NCBI RefSeq assembly: GCF_044068515.1
Contig: NZ_JBIPKI010000001.1
Span: forward strand, 124,001 to 188,000
From: Desulfurivibrio sp044068515
GTDB lineage: Bacteria; Desulfobacterota; Desulfobulbia; Desulfobulbales; Desulfurivibrionaceae
DNA: 64,000 nt
Reading direction: 5' to 3'
The notes beneath the pieces were generated by a model. The model saw only the letters and a program-made list of their open reading frames with translations, did no database searches and was not told the DNA's origin. Position numbers and translations under genes: made by a program. Shown here piece by piece: positions 17,474 through 26,144 of this stretch. The first letter of the stretch is position 1, and the number at the start of each line of letters is the position of its first letter.

Positions 17474-18431
17474 CCTGAGAACCGAAGCGTTGGCCCAAAG
17501 CCAGGGGATGACCGCGATGGAAAGCGCTGATGGACAGGCGCTTGCCCCCTTCCCGCTGAATTTCACCGACCAGCAGGCAACCCTCGCCGGTGGAGATTCC
17601 CAGCCGGTTGCTTTCCGGCTGCAGCATGGTGATGGTACCCGGCGGCGCTCCGGCCGGCTCGCTGGCCACCTCGGGCTTGAAGAGGCGAATGCCTTGGCCG
17701 TGCAGGGTGGTCCGGGCCAACGGCCAAGGGTCGAGGCCGCGGATCTGGCAGGAAATCCGGGCCGCCGGCCGGGTCCAGTCAATGGGGCTCATCTCTTTGT
17801 TCAGGGGCGGGGCCAGGGTGGCCCGGCTGTCGTCCTGTTTGCTCCGGGTCAGCTTGCCGGCCCGGAGCAGATCCAGGGCTTCCACCAGGGCTTGGCCGCC
17901 CAGGACCGCCATTCTGATGGCCAGGCTGGCACTGGTATCGTCGGGCTGGATGGTCAGGGGGCGCTGGAGGAGAATGTCGCCGGTGTCCATCCCTTCGTCC
18001 ATCTGCATGATGGTAACACCGGTTTCACTCTCGCCGTTGAGAATCGCCCACTGGATCGGGGCGGCCCCCCGGTAGGCCGGCAGCAGGGAGCCGTGCACGT
18101 TGATGGTGCCCAGGGGCGGCAGGTTGAGCAGCGGCCCGGGCAGAATCCGGCCGTAGGCGGCCACCACCAGGCAGTCCGGCTTAAGAGCCCGGATTGCGGC
18201 CAGAAACTCCGGGGTGCGGATGTCGCTGGGCTGCAGCACCGGAATTCCGCGGCTTAAGGCCAGCTCCTTGGTCGGCGGCGGGCTTAGTTTTTTGCCCCGC
18301 CCCTTGGGGCGATCGGGCTGGCAAACCACCGCCGCCACCTCTTCTCCGTGCTCGAGCAGGGCCTGCAGGGGCTCCAGGGCAAAATCCGGGGTGCCCATAT
18401 AGACGATGCGGGCGGGCTTAGTTTTGCTCAT
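17469..18431 (-). CDS. fmt: Methionyl-tRNA formyltransferase
   Basis: 320 residues. Fmt formylates initiator Met-tRNA using 10-formyl-tetrahydrofolate. The catalytic core is clear: NVHGSLLPAYRGAAPIQWAI carries the Asn-His pair, and GMDTGDIL has the catalytic Asp. The C-terminal tRNA-binding OB-like domain starts near residue 210. It overlaps the def gene by 14 bases in the common def-fmt arrangement. Its stop codon lies inside palindromic repeat copy A. Confidence 0.97.
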   Translation of the reverse strand: MSKTKPARIVYMGTPDFALEPLQALLEHGEEVAAVVCQPDRPKGRGKKLSPPPTKELALSRGIPVLQPSDIRTPEFLAAIRALKPDCLVVAAYGRILPGPLLNLPPLGTINVHGSLLPAYRGAAPIQWAILNGESETGVTIMQMDEGMDTGDILLQRPLTIQPDDTSASLAIRMAVLGGQALVEALDLLRAGKLTRSKQDDSRATLAPPLNKEMSPIDWTRPAARISCQIRGLDPWPLARTTLHGQGIRLFKPEVASEPAGAPPGTITMLQPESNRLGISTGEGCLLVGEIQREGGKRLSISAFHRGHPLALGQRFGSQG

Positions 18432-19002
18432 TTTCCTCTTCCGCCTGGAGAATTTTTTTGAGTCTTTTCTTGTAGAGAGCCCTTTTCAGCGAACTGAGCC
18501 GATCGAGAAAGAGGGTGCCGTCGAGATGGTCGAGTTCGTGCTGGATAACCCGGGCAAAAAAGTCCTCGGCCTCGAAATCCAGGGCCCGGCCGTCAAGATC
18601 CTGGGCCTTGACCCGGATCCTGGCAAAGCGTTTGACGTTGGAGAAATAATCACGGACGCTGAGACAGCCCTCTTCTCCCACCTGCTCGCCTTCGGCGGCG
18701 ACTATTTCAGGGTTAACCAGGACCAAGGGGGGCACTGCTTCGGCTTCAGGCCCGGAGGGTTGGGAGTCGGCGGCCACCTCCTCCGGCGCAGGTTCCTCAG
18801 GGAGAGTCGCATTGCCGGCGATCACCGCCACCCGCAGGGGGACCCCGATCTGGGGGGCGGCCAGCCCGACGCCGGGAGCGTCGCGCATGGTGTCGATCAT
18901 ATCAGCCACCAGCCGCCGTAGCTCATCATCGAAGGCGGTAACCGGCTGGGCCTTGCTCTTGAGGCTGGCAACCGGAAATTTGACAATGGGTTTGATAGCC
19001 AT
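18418..19002 (-). CDS. def: Peptide deformylase
   Basis: 194 residues. Def removes the formyl group from nascent proteins. Motif 1 is GVGLAAPQIG, motif 2 EGCLSV supplies the metal-binding Cys, and motif 3 QHELDHLDG supplies the two His ligands and catalytic Glu. An acidic, Pro-rich insertion of about 30 residues lies between motifs 1 and 2, which is longer than in E. coli Def. ATG 19002 gives the usual N-terminus (KPIVKFP) but no clear ribosome site precedes it; the frame stays open upstream to 19161. It is paired with fmt. Confidence 0.95.
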   Translation of the reverse strand: MAIKPIVKFPVASLKSKAQPVTAFDDELRRLVADMIDTMRDAPGVGLAAPQIGVPLRVAVIAGNATLPEEPAPEEVAADSQPSGPEAEAVPPLVLVNPEIVAAEGEQVGEEGCLSVRDYFSNVKRFARIRVKAQDLDGRALDFEAEDFFARVIQHELDHLDGTLFLDRLSSLKRALYKKRLKKILQAEEENEQN

Positions 19003-19077
19003 GAAAACTGTGCCGTTGGGGTTAACCGCAACAGAAAATGCCATTTGCAGGACCGGCGGTCCCAAGCTGACGCAACC

Positions 19078-19187
19078 GCTCAACCTGCGGCCGGGTCGCG
19101 GTTTATGCCAAGAAGTTCCGGCGACGATAGCAACGCTATGTCGCCGGGCCTGTTCGCGCAAAAATACGCAGCTGCTGGACGTTGAGC
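19078..19187. repeat. 109/110-bp palindromic repeat, copy C (diverged)
   Basis: The ends GCTCAAC and GTTGAGC are complementary. The centre is the hairpin GGCGAC...GTCGCC with AT-rich arms GATAGC/GCTAT. Length and layout match copies A and B, but sequence identity is lower. It starts 3 bases after the priA stop codon. Confidence 0.65.
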
Positions 19188-19190
19188 AAT

Positions 19191-21791
19191 CTATAACATG
19201 TTTTCGGGATCGACGTCCAGACTCAATTTGACGGTGGAAGCGCCGGGCAGCCGGGCAAATTCGGCCAGCAGCCGGCGACAGAGCCGGTGCAGGGGCTTTA
19301 CCTCGCCGCCCTTGAGCAGCAGTTGCCAGCGATAACGGCCCTTGAGGCGGGAAAGCGGCGCGGGAGCCGGTCCCAGCACGCTGACCCGGCGGTCACCGCC
19401 CTCACCGGCGAGCCGGCCCAGCTGGAGGGCGATGTCCCGGACCCGCTCTTCCTGTTCGCCGTCGAAGCGGAGGTTGATCAGCCGGCCGAAGGGGGGAAAA
19501 TTGAGCCGGCGCCGCAGGGCGATCTCTTTTTCATAGAGCGTCCGGTAGTCATGGGCCTGGGCCAGGGCAACGCTGTAATGGTCGGCCTGCAGGGTCTGGA
19601 CGATGACCCGGCCCGGCAGCTCTTCGCGGCCGGCCCGGCCGGTAACCTGGGTCAGCAGTTGGAAGGTTCTTTCCGCCGCTTTGAAATCGGGGATTCCCAG
19701 GCCGGCGTCGGCCCAGACGATCCCCACCAGGGTCACGGCGGGGAAATGATGTCCCTTGGTGATCATCTGGGTGCCGACCAGGATGTCCACCTGGCGGTCG
19801 CGGACCGCCTTGAGCACCGCCATAAATTGCTTGCGGTCGCGGGTGGTGTCCTGGTCCAGCCGGGCCAGGCGGGCGGCGGGAAAGTGGCGGCGCAGCTCAT
19901 CCTCCAGCCGCTCGGTGCCGAATCCGGCCGCCACCAGGGATCCCGAGCGGCAATGGGGACAGACGGTCTCCCGGGGCCGGCGGTAGCCGCAGTGGTGGCA
20001 GAGCAGCACTCCGGCCTTTTTATGCAGGGTCAGGCTGACCTGGCAGTGCTCGCACTGGACCGGGCGGCCGCAATCCTTGCAGAGCATCAGGTTGGCGAAT
20101 CCCCGGCGGTTGAGAAAGACCAGCGATTGCTGGCCGGCGGCCAGGTTTTCCTTCAGAGCCCGGACCAACTGGGGCGAAAAAAGCGGCGGGAAGCCGGAAA
20201 CAGTCTTAACTTCCTTGAGGTCGACGACTTGCACCGTCGGCAGGGGGCGGTCTTCCACCCGGCGAGTCATGGTCAGCAACCGGAACTTGCCCTTTTCGGC
20301 CTGGTAGTAGCTGCTGACCGCCGGGGTTGCCGAGCCGAGAATGACCGTGGCCTGCTGCTGCAGGCCGCGCAACAGGGCGAGATCGCGGGCGTTGTAACGC
20401 AGGCCGTCTTCCTGCTTGTAAGCCGGATCGTGTTCCTCGTCGACGATGATCAGGCCGGGATCGGCCAGGGGGGCAAAAATCGCCGAACGGGCCCCGATGG
20501 CAATCCGGGCCTCACCCTTGAGCAGCAGGCTCCACTGGTCGAAACGCTGGCCGCCGGAAAGGCCGCTGTGGAGCAGGGCCACGGCGTTGCCGAAGCGGGA
20601 GCAGAAATGGCCTTCCAGTTGGGTGGCCAGGGCGATTTCCGGGACCAGGACCAGGACCTGGCGGCCCTGGGCCAGGACCTCTTCCGCGGCCCGCAAATAG
20701 ATCTCGGTTTTGCCGCTGCCGGTGATGCCATGGAGCAAAAAGGGAGCATAGGCCTTGGCGGCCAGGGCCGGCCGCAACCGGGCCAGGACCTCCTCCTGCT
20801 CGGTGCTGAGGGCGGCGGGTTTGGGGAAAAAGGGGGGAGCGTCGCCAAAGGGGTCGCGGTAACGGCGCTGCTCCCGGCTCCGGACCAGGTGGCGGGCCAG
20901 CAGGCCGCTCAGGGCCCGGGCGGCCCCGGGGTATTTTTTGAGCAGTTCCCGCCGGGGCACCCCCTGGGGATTATCCCCGGCCAGTTCGTGCAGGAGGGCC
21001 AGGGTTTTGGCTTCCGCCGGCTTCAGTTGGCCGGCGATGTCGTCCGGGGTTCCGCCGGTCGAGACGGGGGTAATTACGGTTTCGGTTTTGATCCGGATGC
21101 TTTCCCGGCAAAGGAGGGAGTCAAGCCGGATCCAGCCCTGTTTTTGCCAGTGCGGCAGGGGGCTGCGGCGCTGGCGGATAATTCGGGCGCTTAGGGTCGG
21201 GCTGAGCCGACCCTTGGCCAGCAGTTCGGCCAGCCAGGCCGGATTTTCTTCCTGCTGGCCGCCAGCCGGCGCGTCTTTGGTCCTGGTCGCCGACCTGGGT
21301 GGCTGGGTCTGAGTCGCGTTGGGGGGGGTAGTGTTTTTTCCTGACTCGAGCAAGGGGGCCAGGGCCAGAGCCCCGGCCGGAGTCAGCTCGACGACCCGGG
21401 CACTCCGGCGGTTGAGGCCGGCGGGCAGGGCGCATTGGATCACCTCGCCGATGGGGTGGTGGTAATATTCGGCGATCCAGCGGAAAAAGGGCACCATGGC
21501 CGCCGGAAACAGAGGCTCAGGATCGAGAAGGGCCAGGGCGGGGCGGATTTTGCCCCATTTATTGGGGCGGTCAGCCTCGGCTGATCCGGCCTCCCGGCCC
21601 GGCGGGGAAGGCGGCGGGGAGGTCACGCAGGCCAACAGGTAGCCGGTAACCTGGCGCCGTCCCAGGGGAACCAGCAGGCGATGGCCGGGGGGCAGGGGGG
21701 CGACGACCCCGGCCGGCGGCGCGTAGGTCAGGGACTGGGGGACCGGCGCAGCCACCGCTACTTCGAAATACAGGGGAAGTTCGGAATCCAT
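19191..21791 (-). CDS. priA: Primosomal replication-restart helicase PriA
   Basis: 866 residues. PriA reloads the replisome at stalled forks. The N-terminal DNA-binding region is about residues 1-120. A Pro/Thr/Gln-rich linker near residues 150-180 is longer than usual. The helicase has Walker A GITGSGKT, the DEEHD box, and two CxxC pairs of zinc (CKDCGRPVQCEHC, then CHHCG and CPHC). The C-terminal RINLRFDG region closes the fold. galU lies 12 bases upstream on the same strand, so the two are probably cotranscribed. Confidence 0.97.
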   Translation of the reverse strand: MDSELPLYFEVAVAAPVPQSLTYAPPAGVVAPLPPGHRLLVPLGRRQVTGYLLACVTSPPPSPPGREAGSAEADRPNKWGKIRPALALLDPEPLFPAAMVPFFRWIAEYYHHPIGEVIQCALPAGLNRRSARVVELTPAGALALAPLLESGKNTTPPNATQTQPPRSATRTKDAPAGGQQEENPAWLAELLAKGRLSPTLSARIIRQRRSPLPHWQKQGWIRLDSLLCRESIRIKTETVITPVSTGGTPDDIAGQLKPAEAKTLALLHELAGDNPQGVPRRELLKKYPGAARALSGLLARHLVRSREQRRYRDPFGDAPPFFPKPAALSTEQEEVLARLRPALAAKAYAPFLLHGITGSGKTEIYLRAAEEVLAQGRQVLVLVPEIALATQLEGHFCSRFGNAVALLHSGLSGGQRFDQWSLLLKGEARIAIGARSAIFAPLADPGLIIVDEEHDPAYKQEDGLRYNARDLALLRGLQQQATVILGSATPAVSSYYQAEKGKFRLLTMTRRVEDRPLPTVQVVDLKEVKTVSGFPPLFSPQLVRALKENLAAGQQSLVFLNRRGFANLMLCKDCGRPVQCEHCQVSLTLHKKAGVLLCHHCGYRRPRETVCPHCRSGSLVAAGFGTERLEDELRRHFPAARLARLDQDTTRDRKQFMAVLKAVRDRQVDILVGTQMITKGHHFPAVTLVGIVWADAGLGIPDFKAAERTFQLLTQVTGRAGREELPGRVIVQTLQADHYSVALAQAHDYRTLYEKEIALRRRLNFPPFGRLINLRFDGEQEERVRDIALQLGRLAGEGGDRRVSVLGPAPAPLSRLKGRYRWQLLLKGGEVKPLHRLCRRLLAEFARLPGASTVKLSLDVDPENML

Positions 21792-21803
21792 CAGCGGCGT
21801 CGC

Positions 21804-22676
21804 TTAGAGCGAGGCACAGACTTTTTTAAGATGCCCGGCGAAATCATCCCCCAGGCTGGGATGGCGGAGGGCAAAGGCCACGATGGCCTTGAGGTAGCCC
21901 AGCTTGTCACCGGCGTCAAAGCGGGTGCCCTCGAATTGGTAGGCATACATCGACCGCCGTTTGGCCAGGGCCTGGAGGGCGTCGGTAAGCTGGATCTCGC
22001 CGCCGTGGCCGGGGGTGGTTTTGCCCAGAATATCGAAAATTTCCGGCTGCAGGATATAGCGGCCGATGATCGCCAGATCGGAATCGGTGGTGCCGGGAGG
22101 CGGTTTTTCCACCATCCTTTTCACCTGGTAGACTCCTTCCCGCAATTTTTCTCCCTCGACAATCCCGTACTGGCTTGCTTCTTCCGGCGTCACCTGCTGA
22201 ATGGCGACAATGGATTCCTGAACCTCCTCGAAGAGGTTGAGCATCTGCTGGCTGCAGGGCAGGTTGTCGGAGAGGACCAGGTCGTCGCCCAGCAGCACCA
22301 GGAAAGGCTCGTTGCCCACCACGTTGCGGGCGCTCCAGATGGCGTGGCCCAGCCCCAGGGGCTTTTTCTGGCGCACCGAGATAATATCGATGAGGTTGGA
22401 AATATGGCAGACCTCCTCGCAGAGATCGAGCTTGTTTTTCTGGCGCAGCAGGGTATCGAGCTCAAAGTCGTAATCGAAATGGTTCTCGATGGCCGATTTG
22501 CCCTCGCTGGTGATGAAGATGATAACTTCGATGCCCGAGGCCACCACCTCCTCGACGATATACTGAATGGTGGGGCGATCGACAATGGTCAGCATCTCCT
22601 TGGGAATCGCCTTGCTGGCGGGGAGAAAACGGGTCCCCAGGCCGGCGACGGGAATTACCGCCTTGCGAACTTTCAT
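21804..22676 (-). CDS. galU: UTP-glucose-1-phosphate uridylyltransferase
   Basis: 290 residues. GalU makes UDP-glucose for polysaccharide and envelope synthesis. The nucleotide-binding motif AGLGTRFLPASKAIPKEML is at the N-terminus; GLGHAIWSA, VEKPPPG and FEGTRFDAGDKLGYL are conserved downstream. AGGAGG precedes ATG 22676 by about 9 bases. It is the first gene of the galU-priA unit and is divergent from tilS. Confidence 0.97.
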   Translation of the reverse strand: MKVRKAVIPVAGLGTRFLPASKAIPKEMLTIVDRPTIQYIVEEVVASGIEVIIFITSEGKSAIENHFDYDFELDTLLRQKNKLDLCEEVCHISNLIDIISVRQKKPLGLGHAIWSARNVVGNEPFLVLLGDDLVLSDNLPCSQQMLNLFEEVQESIVAIQQVTPEEASQYGIVEGEKLREGVYQVKRMVEKPPPGTTDSDLAIIGRYILQPEIFDILGKTTPGHGGEIQLTDALQALAKRRSMYAYQFEGTRFDAGDKLGYLKAIVAFALRHPSLGDDFAGHLKKVCASL

Positions 22677-22864
22677 GGGTTAGATCCTCCTGGTTGAAGG
22701 CACACAATTTGAGCCGGGGAATAAAAACCGGTCCGGCTCCGGGGATTGGCCCCCTTACTTGGGTCTTGTGCCGGGAGCCTTGAAACTCTATAGTATCGGC
22801 AACAATGCCTGGCTTGGCAATGATTTCCTCCACTTTTCGCTCATTATACCCGATCCTGGCGCCC

Positions 22865-23917
22865 ATGCATCCGCTGGAAAAAAAAGTTAAAAAGAGCATC
22901 ATCCGTCATGATCTGGTCGGGCGGGGAGAGTTGGTCCTGGTGGGGGTTTCCGCCGGCCCCGACTCCCTGGCCCTGCTCCATGCCCTGCACGCCCTGGCGG
23001 AGCCCCTGGGCTTCAGCCTGCTGGCGGTCTATGTCGATCATGGTCTGCGCCCGGCGGAAACCGAAGCGGAGCGGCAATTGGTGATGGCGGTGGGCGAACG
23101 CCTCGCTATTCCCTGGCGTTGCGGCCGGGTCGCGACCCGGGAATACGCCCGCCGCCGGGGCCTGTCCCTGGAGCATGCCGCCCGGGACCTGCGCTACGCT
23201 TTTTTCAGCGAGGTGGCGACGGCAACCGGGGCCCGGCGCATCGCCGTGGCCCATACCGCCGACGATCAGGCCGAGGAGTTGCTGCTGCGCCTGTTGCGGG
23301 GCACGGCCCGCGGCGGCTTGAGCGGCATGGCCCCGCTGGCCCGGGGCCGGATTATCCGCCCGCTGCTGGCGGTCGGCAAGGCGGAAGTGCTGACCTACCT
23401 CGAGCAGCGCGGAATCAGTTATGCCGAGGACAGTTCCAATCGCGACTTGCGTTTTGTCCGCAACCGGGTGAGGTTGGAGTTGCTGCCCTGGCTGGAGAGG
23501 CGCTTCAATCCCAACCTCCGGGAAACCCTGTGCCGGACCGCCCTGGTCTTGCAGGAGGAGGAAGAGTTGCTGGATTCCCTGGCGGCCGGGATTTACCGGC
23601 AGGCCCAACCGCAGCCGGCGTCCGGAGCTGCGGCGCCCCTGGTCAACGGCGCTCCGGTGGAAGTTGCCTTGGCCCTGGAGGTTTTCAACAGCCAGCCCCG
23701 GGCCCTGCGGCGCCGCTTGCTGGAAAAGGCCCTGCTGGCCTTGGCCCTTCAGCCCGCCGGCCGCCAGATCGAGCAGTTGTTGCGGGGGGCGGCCAAGGGG
23801 GGGCAGGGGGTGATCGCCCATCTGGCCGCCGGGGTGGTGGTCAGTAAGGACAGCCGCTGGCTGCTCTTTGCCCGGGAGGCTCCGCGCCCGCGCCGGCGTC
23901 GGCCGGGGCGGCGATAA
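22865..23917 (+). CDS. tilS: tRNA(Ile)-lysidine synthase
   Basis: 350 residues. TilS converts cytidine-34 of the CAU-anticodon tRNA-Ile to lysidine. The PP-loop is VSAGPDS, with Ala in place of the first Gly of the usual SGGxDS. HTADDQAEELLLRLLRG and YAEDSSNRDLRFVRNRVR are strong family motifs. The length suits a short TilS without a full C-terminal extension. I chose ATG 22865 because MHPLEKKVKKS looks like a natural N-terminus. Upstream ATGs at 22805 and 22820 are possible, and none has a good ribosome site. Confidence 0.92.
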   Translation: MHPLEKKVKKSIIRHDLVGRGELVLVGVSAGPDSLALLHALHALAEPLGFSLLAVYVDHGLRPAETEAERQLVMAVGERLAIPWRCGRVATREYARRRGLSLEHAARDLRYAFFSEVATATGARRIAVAHTADDQAEELLLRLLRGTARGGLSGMAPLARGRIIRPLLAVGKAEVLTYLEQRGISYAEDSSNRDLRFVRNRVRLELLPWLERRFNPNLRETLCRTALVLQEEEELLDSLAAGIYRQAQPQPASGAAAPLVNGAPVEVALALEVFNSQPRALRRRLLEKALLALALQPAGRQIEQLLRGAAKGGQGVIAHLAAGVVVSKDSRWLLFAREAPRPRRRRPGRR

Positions 23918-24019
23918 AAATCTTTACGGCCGGACGAATCCGTGGTATTGAAGCGGACGTAAAATCCGCGCACGGAGCAACCGCTTTGCCAGGCTGCTGC
24001 GGCACTGATTTTTTTTCGT

Positions 24020-24096
24020 GGGCGGGTAGCTCAGCTGGATAGAGCGTTAGCCTCCGGAGCTAAAGGTCGTGGGTTCGAATCCCGCTCCGCTCACCA
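24020..24096 (+). tRNA. tRNA-Arg (anticodon CCG)
   Basis: The acceptor GGGCGGG pairs with TCCGCTC with two G-T wobbles, followed by A and an encoded CCA. The anticodon stem TTAGC/GCTAA closes the loop CTCCGGA, giving anticodon CCG. The T-arm GTGGG/CCCGC with loop TTCGAAT is canonical. A possible weak promoter (TTTACG, 17 bases, TATTGA) lies at 23923-23951. Confidence 0.96.
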
Positions 24097-24107
24097 CCCA
24101 AATAGTA

Positions 24108-24150
24108 AAGGGCAGCCCGGCACTTGCGCCGGGCTGCCCTTTTTCGTTTT
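24108..24150 (+). terminator. Intrinsic terminator after tRNA-Arg
   Basis: AAGGGCAGCCCGGC pairs perfectly with GCCGGGCTGCCCTT across a 6-base loop and is followed by a T tract. Its A/T flanks could also let it act for the converging minus-strand gene. Confidence 0.9.
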
Positions 24151-24186
24151 TTGTCTGTGACAAGCAGCAAAATATTGCAAATTGAA

Positions 24187-24987
24187 CTATTTTGTGTCCG
24201 GTACAAAGAGCTGATCCCCGTTAAACTTGTATTTGCTTATTAATTTTTGCCCTATATTCGAGGTTACAAAGGCAATATAGGCCATGGCCAAAGTATAATT
24301 GGCGCTGGCATTAAACATTGGATTTACGGCAATAATTCCATAAGGATTCATCAGGCGGGGGTCTCCGGCTTTCAGGGGGCCTTCCAGCAGAATGCTGAGA
24401 TTCTTCATATCTTTTTTCAATTTGAGCCAAGTTCCTCGGTCGGCAAGGGTATAGGCGGCCGTCTCGTTCGCGGCCTTAAGGGTTTCCCCCATGCCCTTGC
24501 CGCTCATCTTGTACCATGCGGTATTGGTTAACAAGGCGGGACGAATGCAGGCCGCTCCCCAGATGTCCAATTCCCGATGATGGGTGCCTGAAGCATCATT
24601 ACGGGAAATAAACTGGGCGTTACCCATTTCCCCTCCTGCTTTCAAACGGCAAAAAGCCGCAGTAACGTCAGAGACTCCCTTTAGGCCGGCAGGATCATTA
24701 TTGGGACCGACGACAACAAAATCATTGTACATCACATCTCGGCGGTTGACTCCGTAGCCATCGGCGATGAACTTATCCTCCTCCGTCCGGCTGTGAACGA
24801 ACACGAGATCCACTTTTTTGTTCATTGCCATCTGCAGGGCAGCCCCGCTTCCTTTCGCATGGACGGTCACTTTTGCCCCGGTGTCCTTTGCGAAAACGGG
24901 ATTCAGCAGATCCAAGAGTCCCGAATCCTGGGTGCTGGTGGTGGTAGCCATTCTCAGCGTTTTTCCCTCAAAGTATTGAGCGCACAT
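24187..24987 (-). CDS. TupA-like tungstate-binding protein without a signal peptide
   Basis: 266 residues. It is clearly a TupA-type oxyanion-binding protein, with the TTTSTQDSGLLD anion loop, RNDASGTHHRE, and NPYGIIAVNP near the end, paralogous to the gene at 27980-28822. The odd feature is the N-terminus: the ORF begins MCAQYFEGKTLRMATTTST with no hydrophobic leader. A strong ribosome site (GGGAGG) sits just before ATG 24987, and the bases upstream do not encode a signal peptide in any frame I could read. It may be cytoplasmic, or a decayed copy. The gene looks lower in GC than its neighbours and ends near tRNA-Arg. Confidence 0.75.
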   Translation of the reverse strand: MCAQYFEGKTLRMATTTSTQDSGLLDLLNPVFAKDTGAKVTVHAKGSGAALQMAMNKKVDLVFVHSRTEEDKFIADGYGVNRRDVMYNDFVVVGPNNDPAGLKGVSDVTAAFCRLKAGGEMGNAQFISRNDASGTHHRELDIWGAACIRPALLTNTAWYKMSGKGMGETLKAANETAAYTLADRGTWLKLKKDMKNLSILLEGPLKAGDPRLMNPYGIIAVNPMFNASANYTLAMAYIAFVTSNIGQKLISKYKFNGDQLFVPDTK

Positions 24988-25143
24988 TTCTTTTCCTCCC
25001 TGGAGATTATAAGTTGCCTAAAAAGCCTCTCGACCTGAGCAAAAAGCCGTCGTGTTCTTGGAGCAAATGGTTGAAGCCCTTGCAGAAATCACCTGATTTT
25101 TCAAGTTTAAGCTGAAAACAACTTCCTCCCCTGGCAAACCACT

Positions 25144-25956
25144 TTATTCAGCCGGGAGTCCTTCCGCTACGAAACCGTAGCCGGCGAGGATCTTCTGGCC
25201 TTCAGGGGCCAGAATGAACATGGCAAACCGCCAGGCTTCCAGGGATGATCCGTCAAGCACGATCAGGCCGTAATCGGCCCCGACTGAGAGCTCCGGCGGA
25301 ACTTGAATGATCTGCAACTCCGGGGCCTCTTTTCGAGCCAGGACGGCATTGGTGCAATAGGTCAAAAAGACATCGGCTTGCTTTTCCTGCATTACCCAGG
25401 CATAAAGATTGCGCCCTTCAGGAGCCTTGGGGCTGTCCGGCCCCCCGGTCAAGGGCAAGGCCTTATCTGAAAGCTTTTTAAAACTGCCTGCTCTTACCCT
25501 TTCGGCTTTTTCAAAGAGCTGCCAGGCGTAATCTCCGGAAGGGTCGGCCACTGGGGTGGAGGTTCCCAGCTTTATTTCAGGGATTAGCATGACCTCCAAC
25601 AATGTGGTAGAGGAAACAGCAACTTCAGGCTGGGCCAGAGTACACAGGTTGTTGCGGGCGAAAAGCACCACGGGACCACTCTGGCCCTTGTTCACCAAGG
25701 TTTGGGGATGCTCCATGTTGGCCGAAGCGAAAACATTTGCCTCTTCCCCCTTTTCTATCCGCTGACGAAGGAGGCCCGAAGGGGCGAACGCCCCTTTGAC
25801 CATGGTGCCTGTATGCTGTTCAAAGGCCTTGGCCACATCGCTTAGGGCCGCCCGGAGACTGCCGGCGGCGTAAAGGTTTATCTCTGCGGCCGGGGTCATC
25901 GTTGGAAACAGAAACGAGGCCGTAAAAATAAGGGCATAAAGTATTGTTCTCTGCAT
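25144..25956 (-). CDS. ModA-like periplasmic oxyanion-binding protein
   Basis: 270 residues. The start at 25956 gives a good signal peptide (MQRTILYALIF to PAAE) and is preceded by AGGTGA; the longer frame upstream lacks both. The mature protein has the ModA-type opening LYAAGSLRAALSDVAKAF, an anion-site serine in APSGLL, and VFASANMEHP. Molybdate or tungstate is the likely ligand, but a relaxed oxyanion binder is possible. It lies between the tup ABC genes and the signal-less TupA copy, all on the minus strand. Confidence 0.8.
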   Translation of the reverse strand: MQRTILYALIFTASFLFPTMTPAAEINLYAAGSLRAALSDVAKAFEQHTGTMVKGAFAPSGLLRQRIEKGEEANVFASANMEHPQTLVNKGQSGPVVLFARNNLCTLAQPEVAVSSTTLLEVMLIPEIKLGTSTPVADPSGDYAWQLFEKAERVRAGSFKKLSDKALPLTGGPDSPKAPEGRNLYAWVMQEKQADVFLTYCTNAVLARKEAPELQIIQVPPELSVGADYGLIVLDGSSLEAWRFAMFILAPEGQKILAGYGFVAEGLPAE

Positions 25957-26144
25957 ATTTTCACCTTTTTTCCTTTGCCAATTAATGGTCGTCAGCCGGA
26001 ATTCCCCGGCCCCCCAAGATTGATGTCCTGGGAGCTGTTTTGCAGCTGCCATCGTTACAAGCCCAATCACCGGCGCTAGTTTCAGTCGGCCCTCCTGAAA
26101 TTCATGGTCCAAATTGTCCTGCCGCCGGAACTGTGCCTCGCCGC

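Noticed and set aside
24020..24186. Integrated element at tRNA-Arg
   Set aside because: No integrase, no repeated tRNA 3' end and an ordinary terminator follow the tRNA, so only a compositional anomaly is reported.
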